A stretch of DNA of 64,000 nt from Halarcobacter sp. (GTDB taxonomy: Bacteria; Campylobacterota; Campylobacteria; Campylobacterales; Arcobacteraceae): assembly GCF_963675975.1 (NCBI RefSeq), contig NZ_OY780939.1, positions 1,364,001 through 1,428,000 on the forward strand. Reading direction: 5' to 3'. A model generated the notes under the pieces. It made no database searches and was not told the origin of the DNA. It was given only the letters and a program-made list of their open reading frames with translations. Below, piece by piece: positions 18,125 through 26,537 of this stretch; position 1 is the first letter of the stretch, and every line of letters starts with the position of its first letter. The translations under genes and the position numbers were made by a program.

Positions 18125-20151
18125 TGCAATTTAACTTTTTTTTGAAGTTACTAAGAGAGTCGTTTAGGGATTTATTACCAATTATAATAGTAATTTTATT
18201 TTTTCAATTAGCTATTATTCAAGCAGTACCAGATGGATGGGTATCTACTACTATTGGTTTAGGTATAGTAGGAGTTGGGCTTGCTATTTTTTTACAAGGT
18301 CTGGAAATAGGAATATTCCCTGTTGGAGAAGGTTTAGCTAGAGATTTTGCAAAAAATGGTTCTATGGCTTGGGTATTATTTTTTGGTTTTTTAATTGGAT
18401 TTGGTACAACAATAGCTGAACCAGCCCTAGCTGTAATTGCTGATAAAGCAGCATCTATCTCTAGTGGTAGAATTGATGCAACAATATTAAGGTTGGTTGT
18501 TGCAGGTTCTGTTGGTTTTGCAATACTTCTTGGGGTATTTAGAATCTATAAAGGTCATGGTATACACTACTATATTATGGCAGGATATATTCTAGTTGTT
18601 GGTGTAACTTTTTTTGCTCCTCAAGAGATTATTGGATTAGCATATGATTTAGGTGGAGTAACTACTTCAACTGTAACTGTACCTTTAGTTGCTGCATTAG
18701 GAATTGGTTTAGCATCTTCAATTAAAGGGAGAAATCCTGTAATTGATGGATTTGGTCTTATTGCTTTTGCTTCATTAACACCAATGATTTTTGTACAAAT
18801 CTATGGAATTGCTGTTTATAATCTAGTTGAAGCAAAAGAGGTAGCACAAGTAGTTGTTGAAGCTAATGTATCTGTATCTACAACTATCACTATTGAATCT
18901 GTTCTTCATGGTTTAGGTTCAGTTGTTAAAGATGTTGCGCCTATTTTATTAATTATTCTATTTTTCCAATATGGAGTGATTAAAAAAAGAATTGACAATC
19001 TAAAAACAGTAATTTTTGGATTTGTATTAGTAGTTGTTGGTTTATATGCTTTTATTCTTGGTTTAGAAATGGGGTTATTTACTCTTGGTGAAACTATGGC
19101 ATATCAACTTACTAAAAGGGATTCAGTTTTTGTAATTTATGCTTTTGCGTTTGCTATTGGTTTTTCTACAACTATGGCAGAGCCAGCTCTTATGGCAATT
19201 GCAAAAAAAGCAAAAGAGATAAGTGATGGTAAAATCAATGATTTTGCCTTAAGAATCTTTGTTGCCTTTGGTGTTGCAATTGGTATTGCCCTTGGAGCAT
19301 TTAGGATTGTAGATGGTGGACATATTCATTACTATATTATATTTGGATATATATTAGTTATTACCTTAACTTGGGTTGCTCCAAAATATATTATTCCAAT
19401 AGCCTATGATAGTGGTGGGGTTACAACTTCAACTGTAACAGTTCCTTTAGTAGCAGCTCTTGGTATTGGACTAGCAACAAATATTGAAGGAAGAAGCCCT
19501 TTAATTGACGGATTTGGACTTATTGCTTTTGCTTCATTATTTCCAATGATTACAGTTATGCTTTATGGTATTATTATTGAAAAACTTGGTGTTAAATCAG
19601 ATACTGAAATTGAAGCTGCAAATATTTTAAGAGATGCATTAATTGATGCAGAAAATATGGATTTAGCTACTGTGAATATAGATGGAAGTGATAGAAGACA
19701 CTCTTTACCTATGGACTTTTCAGCTGTGGTTATAATTGTACCAAATGATAAAAAAGTTGATGCAATACAAGCAGCTAATAAAGCAGGAGCTCCTGGGGTT
19801 ACTGTTCTTAGAGCAGATGGAATTGGACTTGGTCAAATGGATAACTACTATAGACCATCTTTTGAAGCAAATCAGGTTGTATTATTATTCCTATTACCTC
19901 AAAGTTTAGTTAATCCAGTTATAAAATCTATTATTCATACACTTCACTTAACAACTACAGGAAAAGGTATAGCTTTTGCTTTCCCATTATCACACATGAA
20001 AGGGATTAGTTTAAGTAGACATGATATTTTTGTAAATAGAAAAGATCATAAAAATCCTGAAAACAACACAGAGAAGTTAATAAAAGAGGAAGAGGAAAAA
20101 TTAACTTCAAAAATTGTGGAACCAGTTTTAAATGATTCAGATAAAGAGTAA
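18121..20151 (+). CDS. Double DUF1538 membrane protein with C-terminal PII-like domain
   Basis: A 676-residue inner-membrane protein built from two homologous halves (about 1-240 and 260-500). Each half holds a near-identical block: YDxGGVTTSTVTVPLVAALG followed by GLIAFASL. A soluble region near 525-620 (AVVIIVPNDKKVDAIQAA, then GAPGVTVLRADG) resembles PII-like sensor domains. DUF1538 proteins have no established function as far as I know; transport of an ion or small solute is plausible. Coupling to K+ channel and RCK genes by a 4-base overlap hints at ion or nucleotide signalling. The inner repeat suggests an inverted or tandem transporter fold. Confidence 0.8.
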   Translation: MMQFNFFLKLLRESFRDLLPIIIVILFFQLAIIQAVPDGWVSTTIGLGIVGVGLAIFLQGLEIGIFPVGEGLARDFAKNGSMAWVLFFGFLIGFGTTIAEPALAVIADKAASISSGRIDATILRLVVAGSVGFAILLGVFRIYKGHGIHYYIMAGYILVVGVTFFAPQEIIGLAYDLGGVTTSTVTVPLVAALGIGLASSIKGRNPVIDGFGLIAFASLTPMIFVQIYGIAVYNLVEAKEVAQVVVEANVSVSTTITIESVLHGLGSVVKDVAPILLIILFFQYGVIKKRIDNLKTVIFGFVLVVVGLYAFILGLEMGLFTLGETMAYQLTKRDSVFVIYAFAFAIGFSTTMAEPALMAIAKKAKEISDGKINDFALRIFVAFGVAIGIALGAFRIVDGGHIHYYIIFGYILVITLTWVAPKYIIPIAYDSGGVTTSTVTVPLVAALGIGLATNIEGRSPLIDGFGLIAFASLFPMITVMLYGIIIEKLGVKSDTEIEAANILRDALIDAENMDLATVNIDGSDRRHSLPMDFSAVVIIVPNDKKVDAIQAANKAGAPGVTVLRADGIGLGQMDNYYRPSFEANQVVLLFLLPQSLVNPVIKSIIHTLHLTTTGKGIAFAFPLSHMKGISLSRHDIFVNRKDHKNPENNTEKLIKEEEEKLTSKIVEPVLNDSDKE

Positions 20152-20461
20152 AGAGGAGATAGAAAATATTATTAATACAGGTAATCCTGTATTAATATAT
20201 TTTTCTGGGGAAAATTGTTCTGTTTGCAAAGCTTTGAAACCAAAAGTTGAAAGTGCAATTGTAGAAAATTTTTCACAAATGGAAAATTATGAAGTAAAAG
20301 CTGATGTTTATAAAGAGATAGCAAGCAATTTTTCGGTATTTTCTATTCCTACTATATTAGTTTTTTTTGATTCAAAAGAGTTTTTTAGGAAGAGTAGAAA
20401 TATCTCTATACAAGCTTTTATTGAAGAACTAAAAAGACCATATTCACTTTTTGTAGATTAG
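20132..20461 (+). CDS. Thioredoxin-family protein
   Basis: A small 109-residue thioredoxin-fold protein with active site CSVC (in ENCSVCKAL, about residues 29-32) and a cis-proline segment FSIPTILVF. It has no signal peptide, so it is probably cytosolic. The CSVC dipeptide differs from the CGPC of housekeeping thioredoxin, so redox partners may differ. The start overlaps the DUF1538 gene by 20 bases, which ties it to that operon. Only eight bases separate it from the haem-binding protein gene. Confidence 0.82.
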   Translation: MIQIKSKEEIENIINTGNPVLIYFSGENCSVCKALKPKVESAIVENFSQMENYEVKADVYKEIASNFSVFSIPTILVFFDSKEFFRKSRNISIQAFIEELKRPYSLFVD

Positions 20462-20468
20462 GAAGATT

Positions 20469-20888
20469 ATGAAAGCAAATATTATTATATTAGCTATTAT
20501 TTTTATAGCAATGCAATTTTTTACAATAGATAAAACAAATGAAACTACACCTAAAGAGTTAGAGATGAAAATGCCAGAGAATATCTCAACTTTAGTTAAA
20601 ACAGCATGTTATGATTGCCATTCAAATGAAGTAAAATGGCCTTGGTATTCTAATATTGCACCATTTTCTTGGGTTATAAATACCCATGTAAAAGATGGAA
20701 GAAAAGCTTTAAACTTCTCTGAATGGGAAAACTATACAAAAGAAGAAAAAGAGAAAAAAATAAAAGAGATATTTAGAACTGCATATGCAGCAATGCCCCT
20801 AAGAAGTTATCTTTGGGTACATAATGAAGCAGATTTAACTATGGAACAAAGAAAAATGATAAGAGATTGGACAGGAGTTAGAAGATAG
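20469..20888 (+). CDS. Haem-binding domain protein (single CxxCH)
   Basis: A 139-residue protein with an N-terminal hydrophobic signal or anchor (about residues 3-18) and one c-type haem site, CYDCH, near residue 48, followed by SNEVKWPWYSNIAPFSW. That layout matches the haem-binding domain family seen in many bacteroidete and proteobacterial periplasmic proteins. It should act in the periplasm, bound to the membrane. It is in an operon with a thioredoxin and the DUF1538 protein. No methionine ligand is claimed. Confidence 0.8.
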   Translation: MKANIIILAIIFIAMQFFTIDKTNETTPKELEMKMPENISTLVKTACYDCHSNEVKWPWYSNIAPFSWVINTHVKDGRKALNFSEWENYTKEEKEKKIKEIFRTAYAAMPLRSYLWVHNEADLTMEQRKMIRDWTGVRR

Positions 20889-20890
20889 TT

Positions 20891-23851
20891 TTGAGAGAAG
20901 AAGTTCAGGAATTATTAGACGATAAAAAAACACTACTTACTGTTACTTATTTTAAACTTCAAAAAATGTTCGAAGAGAAGTATGGAAAAAATACTGTAGT
21001 TCTGATGGAAATTGGTACTTTTTTTGAAGTTTATGAAGTAAATAATGATGATGAACAAATAGGAAAAGCAAAAGAGATTGCTGAACTATTAAATATTCAA
21101 CTAACTAGAAAAAACAAATCTATTTTAGAAAACTCAAAAGAAAATCCAATTATGGCAGGTGTACCTGCAATCTCTTTAGAAAAACATTTAGCAAGAATAA
21201 TATCTGAACAAAAATATACAGTAGTAATAATAAGACAAAAGGGTTTACCTCCAAAGGTTACTAGATACTTAGATACTGTTGTAAGTCCAGGAACAAACTT
21301 TGATTTTGTAATTGACCAAGATGAAAACAATATCACTTCATTAGTAATTGATGAGATAAAAGGTATCTATTTAGTTGGTTATTCTGCTATTGATGTTACT
21401 ACAGGAAAATGTTTTTATAATGAAATACATGGAACAAGTGAAGATAAATTTTTTGCTTTAGATGAAGTGTTTAATTATATGAATATGCACAAAACAAATG
21501 AGATAGTGGTAACTTTTAAAGATAAGAATATAAATCAAAAAGAGGTAGTGGATTATCTTGAACTAAAATTAAAAACGTTTCATATAGGTAATTTTATTCC
21601 AAAAATCACTTATCAAAATGAATTATTTAAAAATGTATTTAATATAGAATCACTACTTACAGCAATTGAGCATCTTGATATGGAAAGAGTACCTTTAAGC
21701 TCTGAGTCTTTGGCTATATTAATCGATTTTGTAATAGGACATGATTCAAATATTGTTCAAAAACTATCTTTTCCTGTTAAACTTGATGTTAGTAAATATA
21801 TCTATTTGGGAAATAATGCCTTAGAGCAATTAAATATAATAGAAACAACACACAATCCAAGTTTGATTAAACTTATAAATAATACTTCAACAGCTATGGG
21901 AAAAAGACTTTTAAAAGAAAGACTTACCCATCCTATAAAAGAGAGTAAAGAGTTATTAAGAAGATTTGCTTTATCAAAAGAGTTGTTTGATTATCACGCA
22001 CCAATTGAAAATGAGTTGGCAAATATTTATGATATAGAAAGACTTACAAGAAGAATAAAACTAAATAGACTTCATCCTTTTGAGTTAAACTATTTATATG
22101 ATTCTTTATTGAGTATTAAAGAAGTAGTTACATTTATGGAAAACTACAAATTTATAACTCCCCCTTGCTCCCTTGCCCAACTTCAAATGTTTATTGACTC
22201 TATTGAGTCTACTTTTGATTTAAGTATATCTGGTAAATTTATGCTAAAAGATGTTGAGTGTAATATGGTTTGTGATGGAATAAATCATCAAATAGATGAA
22301 TTAAACAAAGAGAATGAAGAACTTTATACAAAACTTGAATTTCTAAAAAATCATATTTTAACATTTTTAGGAAACACTGATGGAAACTATGTTTCTATTC
22401 AAAGATTAGATAAAGAAGGCTTTTTCTTAAGTCTTACAAAAAATAGATATAATTCAATAAAAGATGAACTTTTAAATTCCCATTTAATAGTAGATGATGA
22501 GTTGCTATTGTTTAAAGATTTTAATATAAAAGTTCAAACAACAAGTGTAAAAATCTCTTGTAGTTTAAGTGATACAATCTCTGATAAATATGTACATAAT
22601 CTAAGAAAAATCATAGAATTAAATAAATTGGTATTTAAAGAAAAGCTATTAGAGTTTGAAAAAAAGTTTGCAACACTTTTAGAGGATTTAGTACAGTTTA
22701 TTGCTGAGGTTGATTTAACAGTTTCAAATATTAAAACAGCAAAAAAATACAACTATGTAGCTCCTAAGATAGTTAAAACAAAAGATGACGAAAACTTTTT
22801 AGAGATAATAGATTTAAGACACCCAATTATTGAAGCAAATGAAGAGCAGGGGATTTATGTACCAAATGATATTATTTTAGGAGAACTTTCTTTATCAAAA
22901 GAGGAACATAAAAATAATGTAATAATAAAAAACTCAAACCCTATAAATATGTTTGATAATAAGATGCATGGTATTTTACTTTACGGTATCAACTCTTCAG
23001 GAAAATCTTCACTTATGAAATCAATTGGAATCGCAGTTATTTTAGCCCAAGCAGGATTTTATGTACCTTGTAAATCTATGAGATTTTCTATTTTTGATTC
23101 AGTATTTACTAGAATTAGTGGTGCTGATAATATAGCAAAAGGGCTTTCATCTTTTGCTGTTGAGATGCTTGAATTAAAAAATATCTTTAATAGAGCAACT
23201 AAACAATCTTTAGTTTTAGGGGATGAAATATCACATAGTACAGAAACAATGAGTGGATTAAGTATTGTTGCCAGTGCTATTTTAAAATTAGCAAAATTAG
23301 AATCTCTTTTTGTATTTGCAACCCACCTTCATCAACTTCCTGAAATAGATGAGATATCAAAACTAAAAAATATCATCTCTTTACATCTATCTGTGATGTA
23401 TAAAGATGAAGAGGATAAACTTATATTTGATAGAAAACTAAAACATGGAAGTGGTTCTTCTATGTATGGTTTAGAATATGCCAAATCACTTCATATGGAT
23501 AGGGAGTTTTTAGCAGTTGCAAATGATATTAGAAAAAAACTAACAGATGATTACTCTCCTGTTGAAAGACTTACTCAAAAGAAATCATCTAAATACAATA
23601 AAGATGTATTTGTTAGTTCTTGTATTATTTGTGGTAGAGCTTGTGATGATGTACATCATATTAAAGAGCAAGCAAGAGCAAATAAAGATGGCTTTATAGG
23701 TCATGTAAATGCAAACCATAAGTATAATCTAATCCCTTTATGTAAAGAACACCATAAGATGGTACACGATGGAACTATAAATGTAAATGGTTTTGTTTCA
23801 ACTTCAAAAGGTTTGGAATTACATTATACAATGGTAAATGAGGAAAAATAG
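20891..23851 (+). CDS. MutS-family mismatch-binding ATPase with C-terminal HNH nuclease domain (MutS7-like)
   Basis: A 986-residue MutS homologue. The N-terminal mismatch-recognition domain is present (VVLMEIGTFFEVYEV, about residues 36-50, equivalent to the Phe-x-Glu site). Then come core and clamp domains and the ABC ATPase with Walker A GINSSGKSS (about 698-706), LGDEISHSTET and FATHLHQLPE. Residues ~911-960 form an HNH domain: CIICG, DDVHHIKEQARA, NLIPLCKEHHKMVH. This layout matches the MutS7 group known from epsilonproteobacteria, mimivirus and octocoral mitochondria. No mutL is in view. A self-contained recognise-and-cut enzyme is inferred. The start is TTG 20891; the ribosome-binding site is weak. 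Confidence 0.88.
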   Translation: MREEVQELLDDKKTLLTVTYFKLQKMFEEKYGKNTVVLMEIGTFFEVYEVNNDDEQIGKAKEIAELLNIQLTRKNKSILENSKENPIMAGVPAISLEKHLARIISEQKYTVVIIRQKGLPPKVTRYLDTVVSPGTNFDFVIDQDENNITSLVIDEIKGIYLVGYSAIDVTTGKCFYNEIHGTSEDKFFALDEVFNYMNMHKTNEIVVTFKDKNINQKEVVDYLELKLKTFHIGNFIPKITYQNELFKNVFNIESLLTAIEHLDMERVPLSSESLAILIDFVIGHDSNIVQKLSFPVKLDVSKYIYLGNNALEQLNIIETTHNPSLIKLINNTSTAMGKRLLKERLTHPIKESKELLRRFALSKELFDYHAPIENELANIYDIERLTRRIKLNRLHPFELNYLYDSLLSIKEVVTFMENYKFITPPCSLAQLQMFIDSIESTFDLSISGKFMLKDVECNMVCDGINHQIDELNKENEELYTKLEFLKNHILTFLGNTDGNYVSIQRLDKEGFFLSLTKNRYNSIKDELLNSHLIVDDELLLFKDFNIKVQTTSVKISCSLSDTISDKYVHNLRKIIELNKLVFKEKLLEFEKKFATLLEDLVQFIAEVDLTVSNIKTAKKYNYVAPKIVKTKDDENFLEIIDLRHPIIEANEEQGIYVPNDIILGELSLSKEEHKNNVIIKNSNPINMFDNKMHGILLYGINSSGKSSLMKSIGIAVILAQAGFYVPCKSMRFSIFDSVFTRISGADNIAKGLSSFAVEMLELKNIFNRATKQSLVLGDEISHSTETMSGLSIVASAILKLAKLESLFVFATHLHQLPEIDEISKLKNIISLHLSVMYKDEEDKLIFDRKLKHGSGSSMYGLEYAKSLHMDREFLAVANDIRKKLTDDYSPVERLTQKKSSKYNKDVFVSSCIICGRACDDVHHIKEQARANKDGFIGHVNANHKYNLIPLCKEHHKMVHDGTINVNGFVSTSKGLELHYTMVNEEK

Positions 23852-23864
23852 ATAGTTAAATCTC

Positions 23865-25670
23865 TTAATAGTTATTTATTTCTCCCTTTATCTCAAAAAT
23901 TGAACCATTATTATATTTATATGTAAATTCACCAAATAACTGATACTTAACAATTGTATTAACTAATTTTAAACCTAAAGTTTTATTAGACAGTTCAAGA
24001 AAATCTTTTATCTCTTTTTTCCCATTATCTTTAACTATTATAATAATTTTTTTATTTCTTGGATTTGAGATTATAAGTTCTAATTTATTTTCTTTTTGAT
24101 TGTTAAAGGCATATTTAAAGGCATTTGTAATTAATTCATTTAAAATAATACCAAGTGGCATAACTGATTGTATATCAAGTTCTAACTCATCAACATTAAT
24201 AGTCAAATCTAAATTTTTATTTATTGAATAAGAGTTAATTATTGCATTTATTAAATCAGTTACATAATTTTTTAGATTTATTCTATTTAAGTCTTTTGAT
24301 TCATATATTTTTTGATGAATTAATACCATAGTAAAAATTCTTTCTTGAATATCTTTTAAGGCTTTTTTAGTTTCTTCATCTTTCATATTTAATTCTTGAA
24401 GTTGAATCAAGCTTATTGTTAATGTAAGGTTATTTTTTACTCTATGATGAATTTCTCTTAATAATACTTCTTTTTCTTCTAAAGATTTTGAAATTACATT
24501 AGTTTTATCTTCTACTCTTTTGTCAAGTATTTTAATATTATTTTCGAAAAAATCTAACATATTATCAAAAGACTCTCCTAAAATTCCAATATCATTATCA
24601 CCTTTTACATTTGATCTTATATTTCTATTGCCTTTTGTTACTAAGGTTGCTGTTTTTGTAAGTTTATTAATATCTTTTAATATCTTTCCAAAAGATACAA
24701 TAAAAATTAGAAAACTTAAAAAGATTGCTATTAATGTTTCATTTAGAAAAGATAAATTAGCTTTTGAATTATTAAGTATTTCATCTTTTTCAACAGTATA
24801 TTCAAGTAAAAAAGATCCTTTACCTACCCATGTATTATTTAAATCAATAATCCAAGTTAGATAACTTTTACCTCCTATTTGATGTTCAATTGGTCCTTTA
24901 TCTTTTGCCTTTAGTATTTGTTTTATTGATAAATCACCAATAGATATATCTTTTTGTTCAGAAATTCTACTTATATAATAGGACTCTTTTTTAAGAGTTA
25001 TTTCCTCATTATTCATGTTGGGTTTTATTTTAAATATAGCTTTTTTGGCAGTTTTCAAATTCATATTTGTTAAGGTATTTATTTGTTCTTTTAGATTTAA
25101 TTTTAAATTTTTACGTTCTTTATTTAATTCTTTAAAATAACATCCAATCGATAAAATTAAATCTTTATTTTGGAATTTGTGATTATAAAATAGATATATA
25201 ACTTTTCCATTAGTTTTATATTCTTGCCATTTTTCAAACTTTTTATTAATATTCTTTTCAAAAGGATTGATTTTTATTATTTTCTCATATTTAAAGTTAT
25301 TGCCCGTAAAATTATAAGAACAATAATTTGATATATAATTTTTTTTGAATAAATCAACAATTTTTTGAGGTTTTTTAATATTTTTTATGGATAAATCAAA
25401 TTGCTTTAACTGCTCTTGTATCTCTATTTTACTTAGTTCCCTTCTGAGATTTGACTGAATTTTTATATAATCAGAGATTACAATAAGTTGTTTTTTCGTA
25501 TTTAATAAAGTTTTTGTAATAAAATCAAGCTCTTCATTATAATTTTTTTGTTCAATTTTTGGTAAGGTAAGGTAGTTTTTACTAATTATAAATACAATAA
25601 CAAAAATAAAAAAAGAGATTAATATTTTTGTAGTAAAGGAATAGTATTTAAAGTTTAAATAATTAATCAT
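23865..25670 (-). CDS. Membrane sensor histidine kinase (HisKA_2 type)
   Basis: A 601-residue inner-membrane kinase with membrane segments near 15-31 and 310-330, a large periplasmic sensor region of about 270 residues and a HAMP linker near 330-385. The phospho-acceptor helix carries REIHHRVKNNL, the hallmark of the HisKA_2/HWE-like subgroup rather than classical HisKA. The C-terminal ATPase domain has the N-box LNELITNAFKYA and a terminal LGLKLVNTIV. It overlaps the response regulator gene by eight bases, so they form a pair. The ligand is unknown. Confidence 0.85.
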   Translation of the reverse strand: MINYLNFKYYSFTTKILISFFIFVIVFIISKNYLTLPKIEQKNYNEELDFITKTLLNTKKQLIVISDYIKIQSNLRRELSKIEIQEQLKQFDLSIKNIKKPQKIVDLFKKNYISNYCSYNFTGNNFKYEKIIKINPFEKNINKKFEKWQEYKTNGKVIYLFYNHKFQNKDLILSIGCYFKELNKERKNLKLNLKEQINTLTNMNLKTAKKAIFKIKPNMNNEEITLKKESYYISRISEQKDISIGDLSIKQILKAKDKGPIEHQIGGKSYLTWIIDLNNTWVGKGSFLLEYTVEKDEILNNSKANLSFLNETLIAIFLSFLIFIVSFGKILKDINKLTKTATLVTKGNRNIRSNVKGDNDIGILGESFDNMLDFFENNIKILDKRVEDKTNVISKSLEEKEVLLREIHHRVKNNLTLTISLIQLQELNMKDEETKKALKDIQERIFTMVLIHQKIYESKDLNRINLKNYVTDLINAIINSYSINKNLDLTINVDELELDIQSVMPLGIILNELITNAFKYAFNNQKENKLELIISNPRNKKIIIIVKDNGKKEIKDFLELSNKTLGLKLVNTIVKYQLFGEFTYKYNNGSIFEIKGEINNY

Positions 25671-26406
25671 CTGCTTCTATTAATTTTATTCGATAACCTA
25701 TCTCATAAATATTCTCAAAAGGGTTTTCACCTAATCTTGATTTTAATCTATAAATTAATGATCGCAATTTGGATAATTCACAAATATCTTCTCTCCAAAT
25801 ATATGTAAAGATAGTTTCGAAACTAACAATTCTACCTGGATTAATTGTAAGTATCTCAAAAAGTTTTGTTTCTATTTTAGTTAAAGGGAATAATTTATCA
25901 TTAATATAAAACTCTGATGAAAGTTTATTAAATTTCATATTTTTATCTATATATATAAAGTTATCCTCTTTTAATTGTTTATTGATATTTTTTTTATTAT
26001 TAAAAAAATATTTATGTTTATGTATAGCTGTATTAATTGCAGCTTTTAAATCTATCTCTTTACAAGGCTTAACTAGAAAAGCATAGGGTTCTGCTTCTAA
26101 TGCTTCGTCTAATATTTTATTACTGCTATAAGAAGTTAAAAAAATTATAGGAATATTAAGATTTCTCCAGATGATTTTTGCAACATCAATCCCATTTTTA
26201 TTTGCATTATTTAAATTTATATCCATCAGAACAATATCTGGATAATTATTTTGAGCACAAAGTATAGCGTTATCTGGGGTTGTAGCTATACTACAAAGTC
26301 CATAACCAATTTTTTTTAGATTTGCTTCTACTGCAAGGGCAATAATTGGCTCATCTTCAACAATTAAAATACTTAAATCTTTTTTTATTACTAAATTATT
26401 TGACAT
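25663..26406 (-). CDS. Response regulator with C-terminal winged-helix domain
   Basis: A 247-residue regulator. The receiver domain spans about residues 10-130, with the acidic pair in IVEDEP, phospho-acceptor Asp62 in IVLMDINL and the lysine in FLVKPCKE. The C-terminal region (about 160-245) resembles an OmpR/PhoB winged helix (LTKIETKLFEILTINPG, then YRLKSRLGENPFENIYEIGYRI). It is encoded upstream of, and overlapping, its kinase gene. It is divergent from the TonB receptor gene 131 bp away, so it may control that locus; that is inference. Confidence 0.85.
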   Translation of the reverse strand: MSNNLVIKKDLSILIVEDEPIIALAVEANLKKIGYGLCSIATTPDNAILCAQNNYPDIVLMDINLNNANKNGIDVAKIIWRNLNIPIIFLTSYSSNKILDEALEAEPYAFLVKPCKEIDLKAAINTAIHKHKYFFNNKKNINKQLKEDNFIYIDKNMKFNKLSSEFYINDKLFPLTKIETKLFEILTINPGRIVSFETIFTYIWREDICELSKLRSLIYRLKSRLGENPFENIYEIGYRIKLIEADD

Positions 26407-26463
26407 TTATTTTCCATTTAAAAAATGATTCTAACAAAAATATTTTTAATACAACATTAATTT

Positions 26464-26483
26464 TGATAATAGTTATTAGAATT
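26464..26483 (+). promoter_or_regulatory. Possible Fur box upstream of the TonB receptor
   Basis: TGATAATAGTTATTAGAATT resembles the repeated GATAAT hexamers of a Fur site and lies about 24 bases upstream of a TATAAT (26507-26512). It sits between the divergent regulator and receptor genes. In DNA this AT-rich a chance match is quite possible, so confidence is limited. Confidence 0.4.
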
Positions 26484-26537
26484 ATTTTTCCGTCATTTTT
26501 CATCGATATAATTAATTTATCAAAAAAAGGAGAGTTT

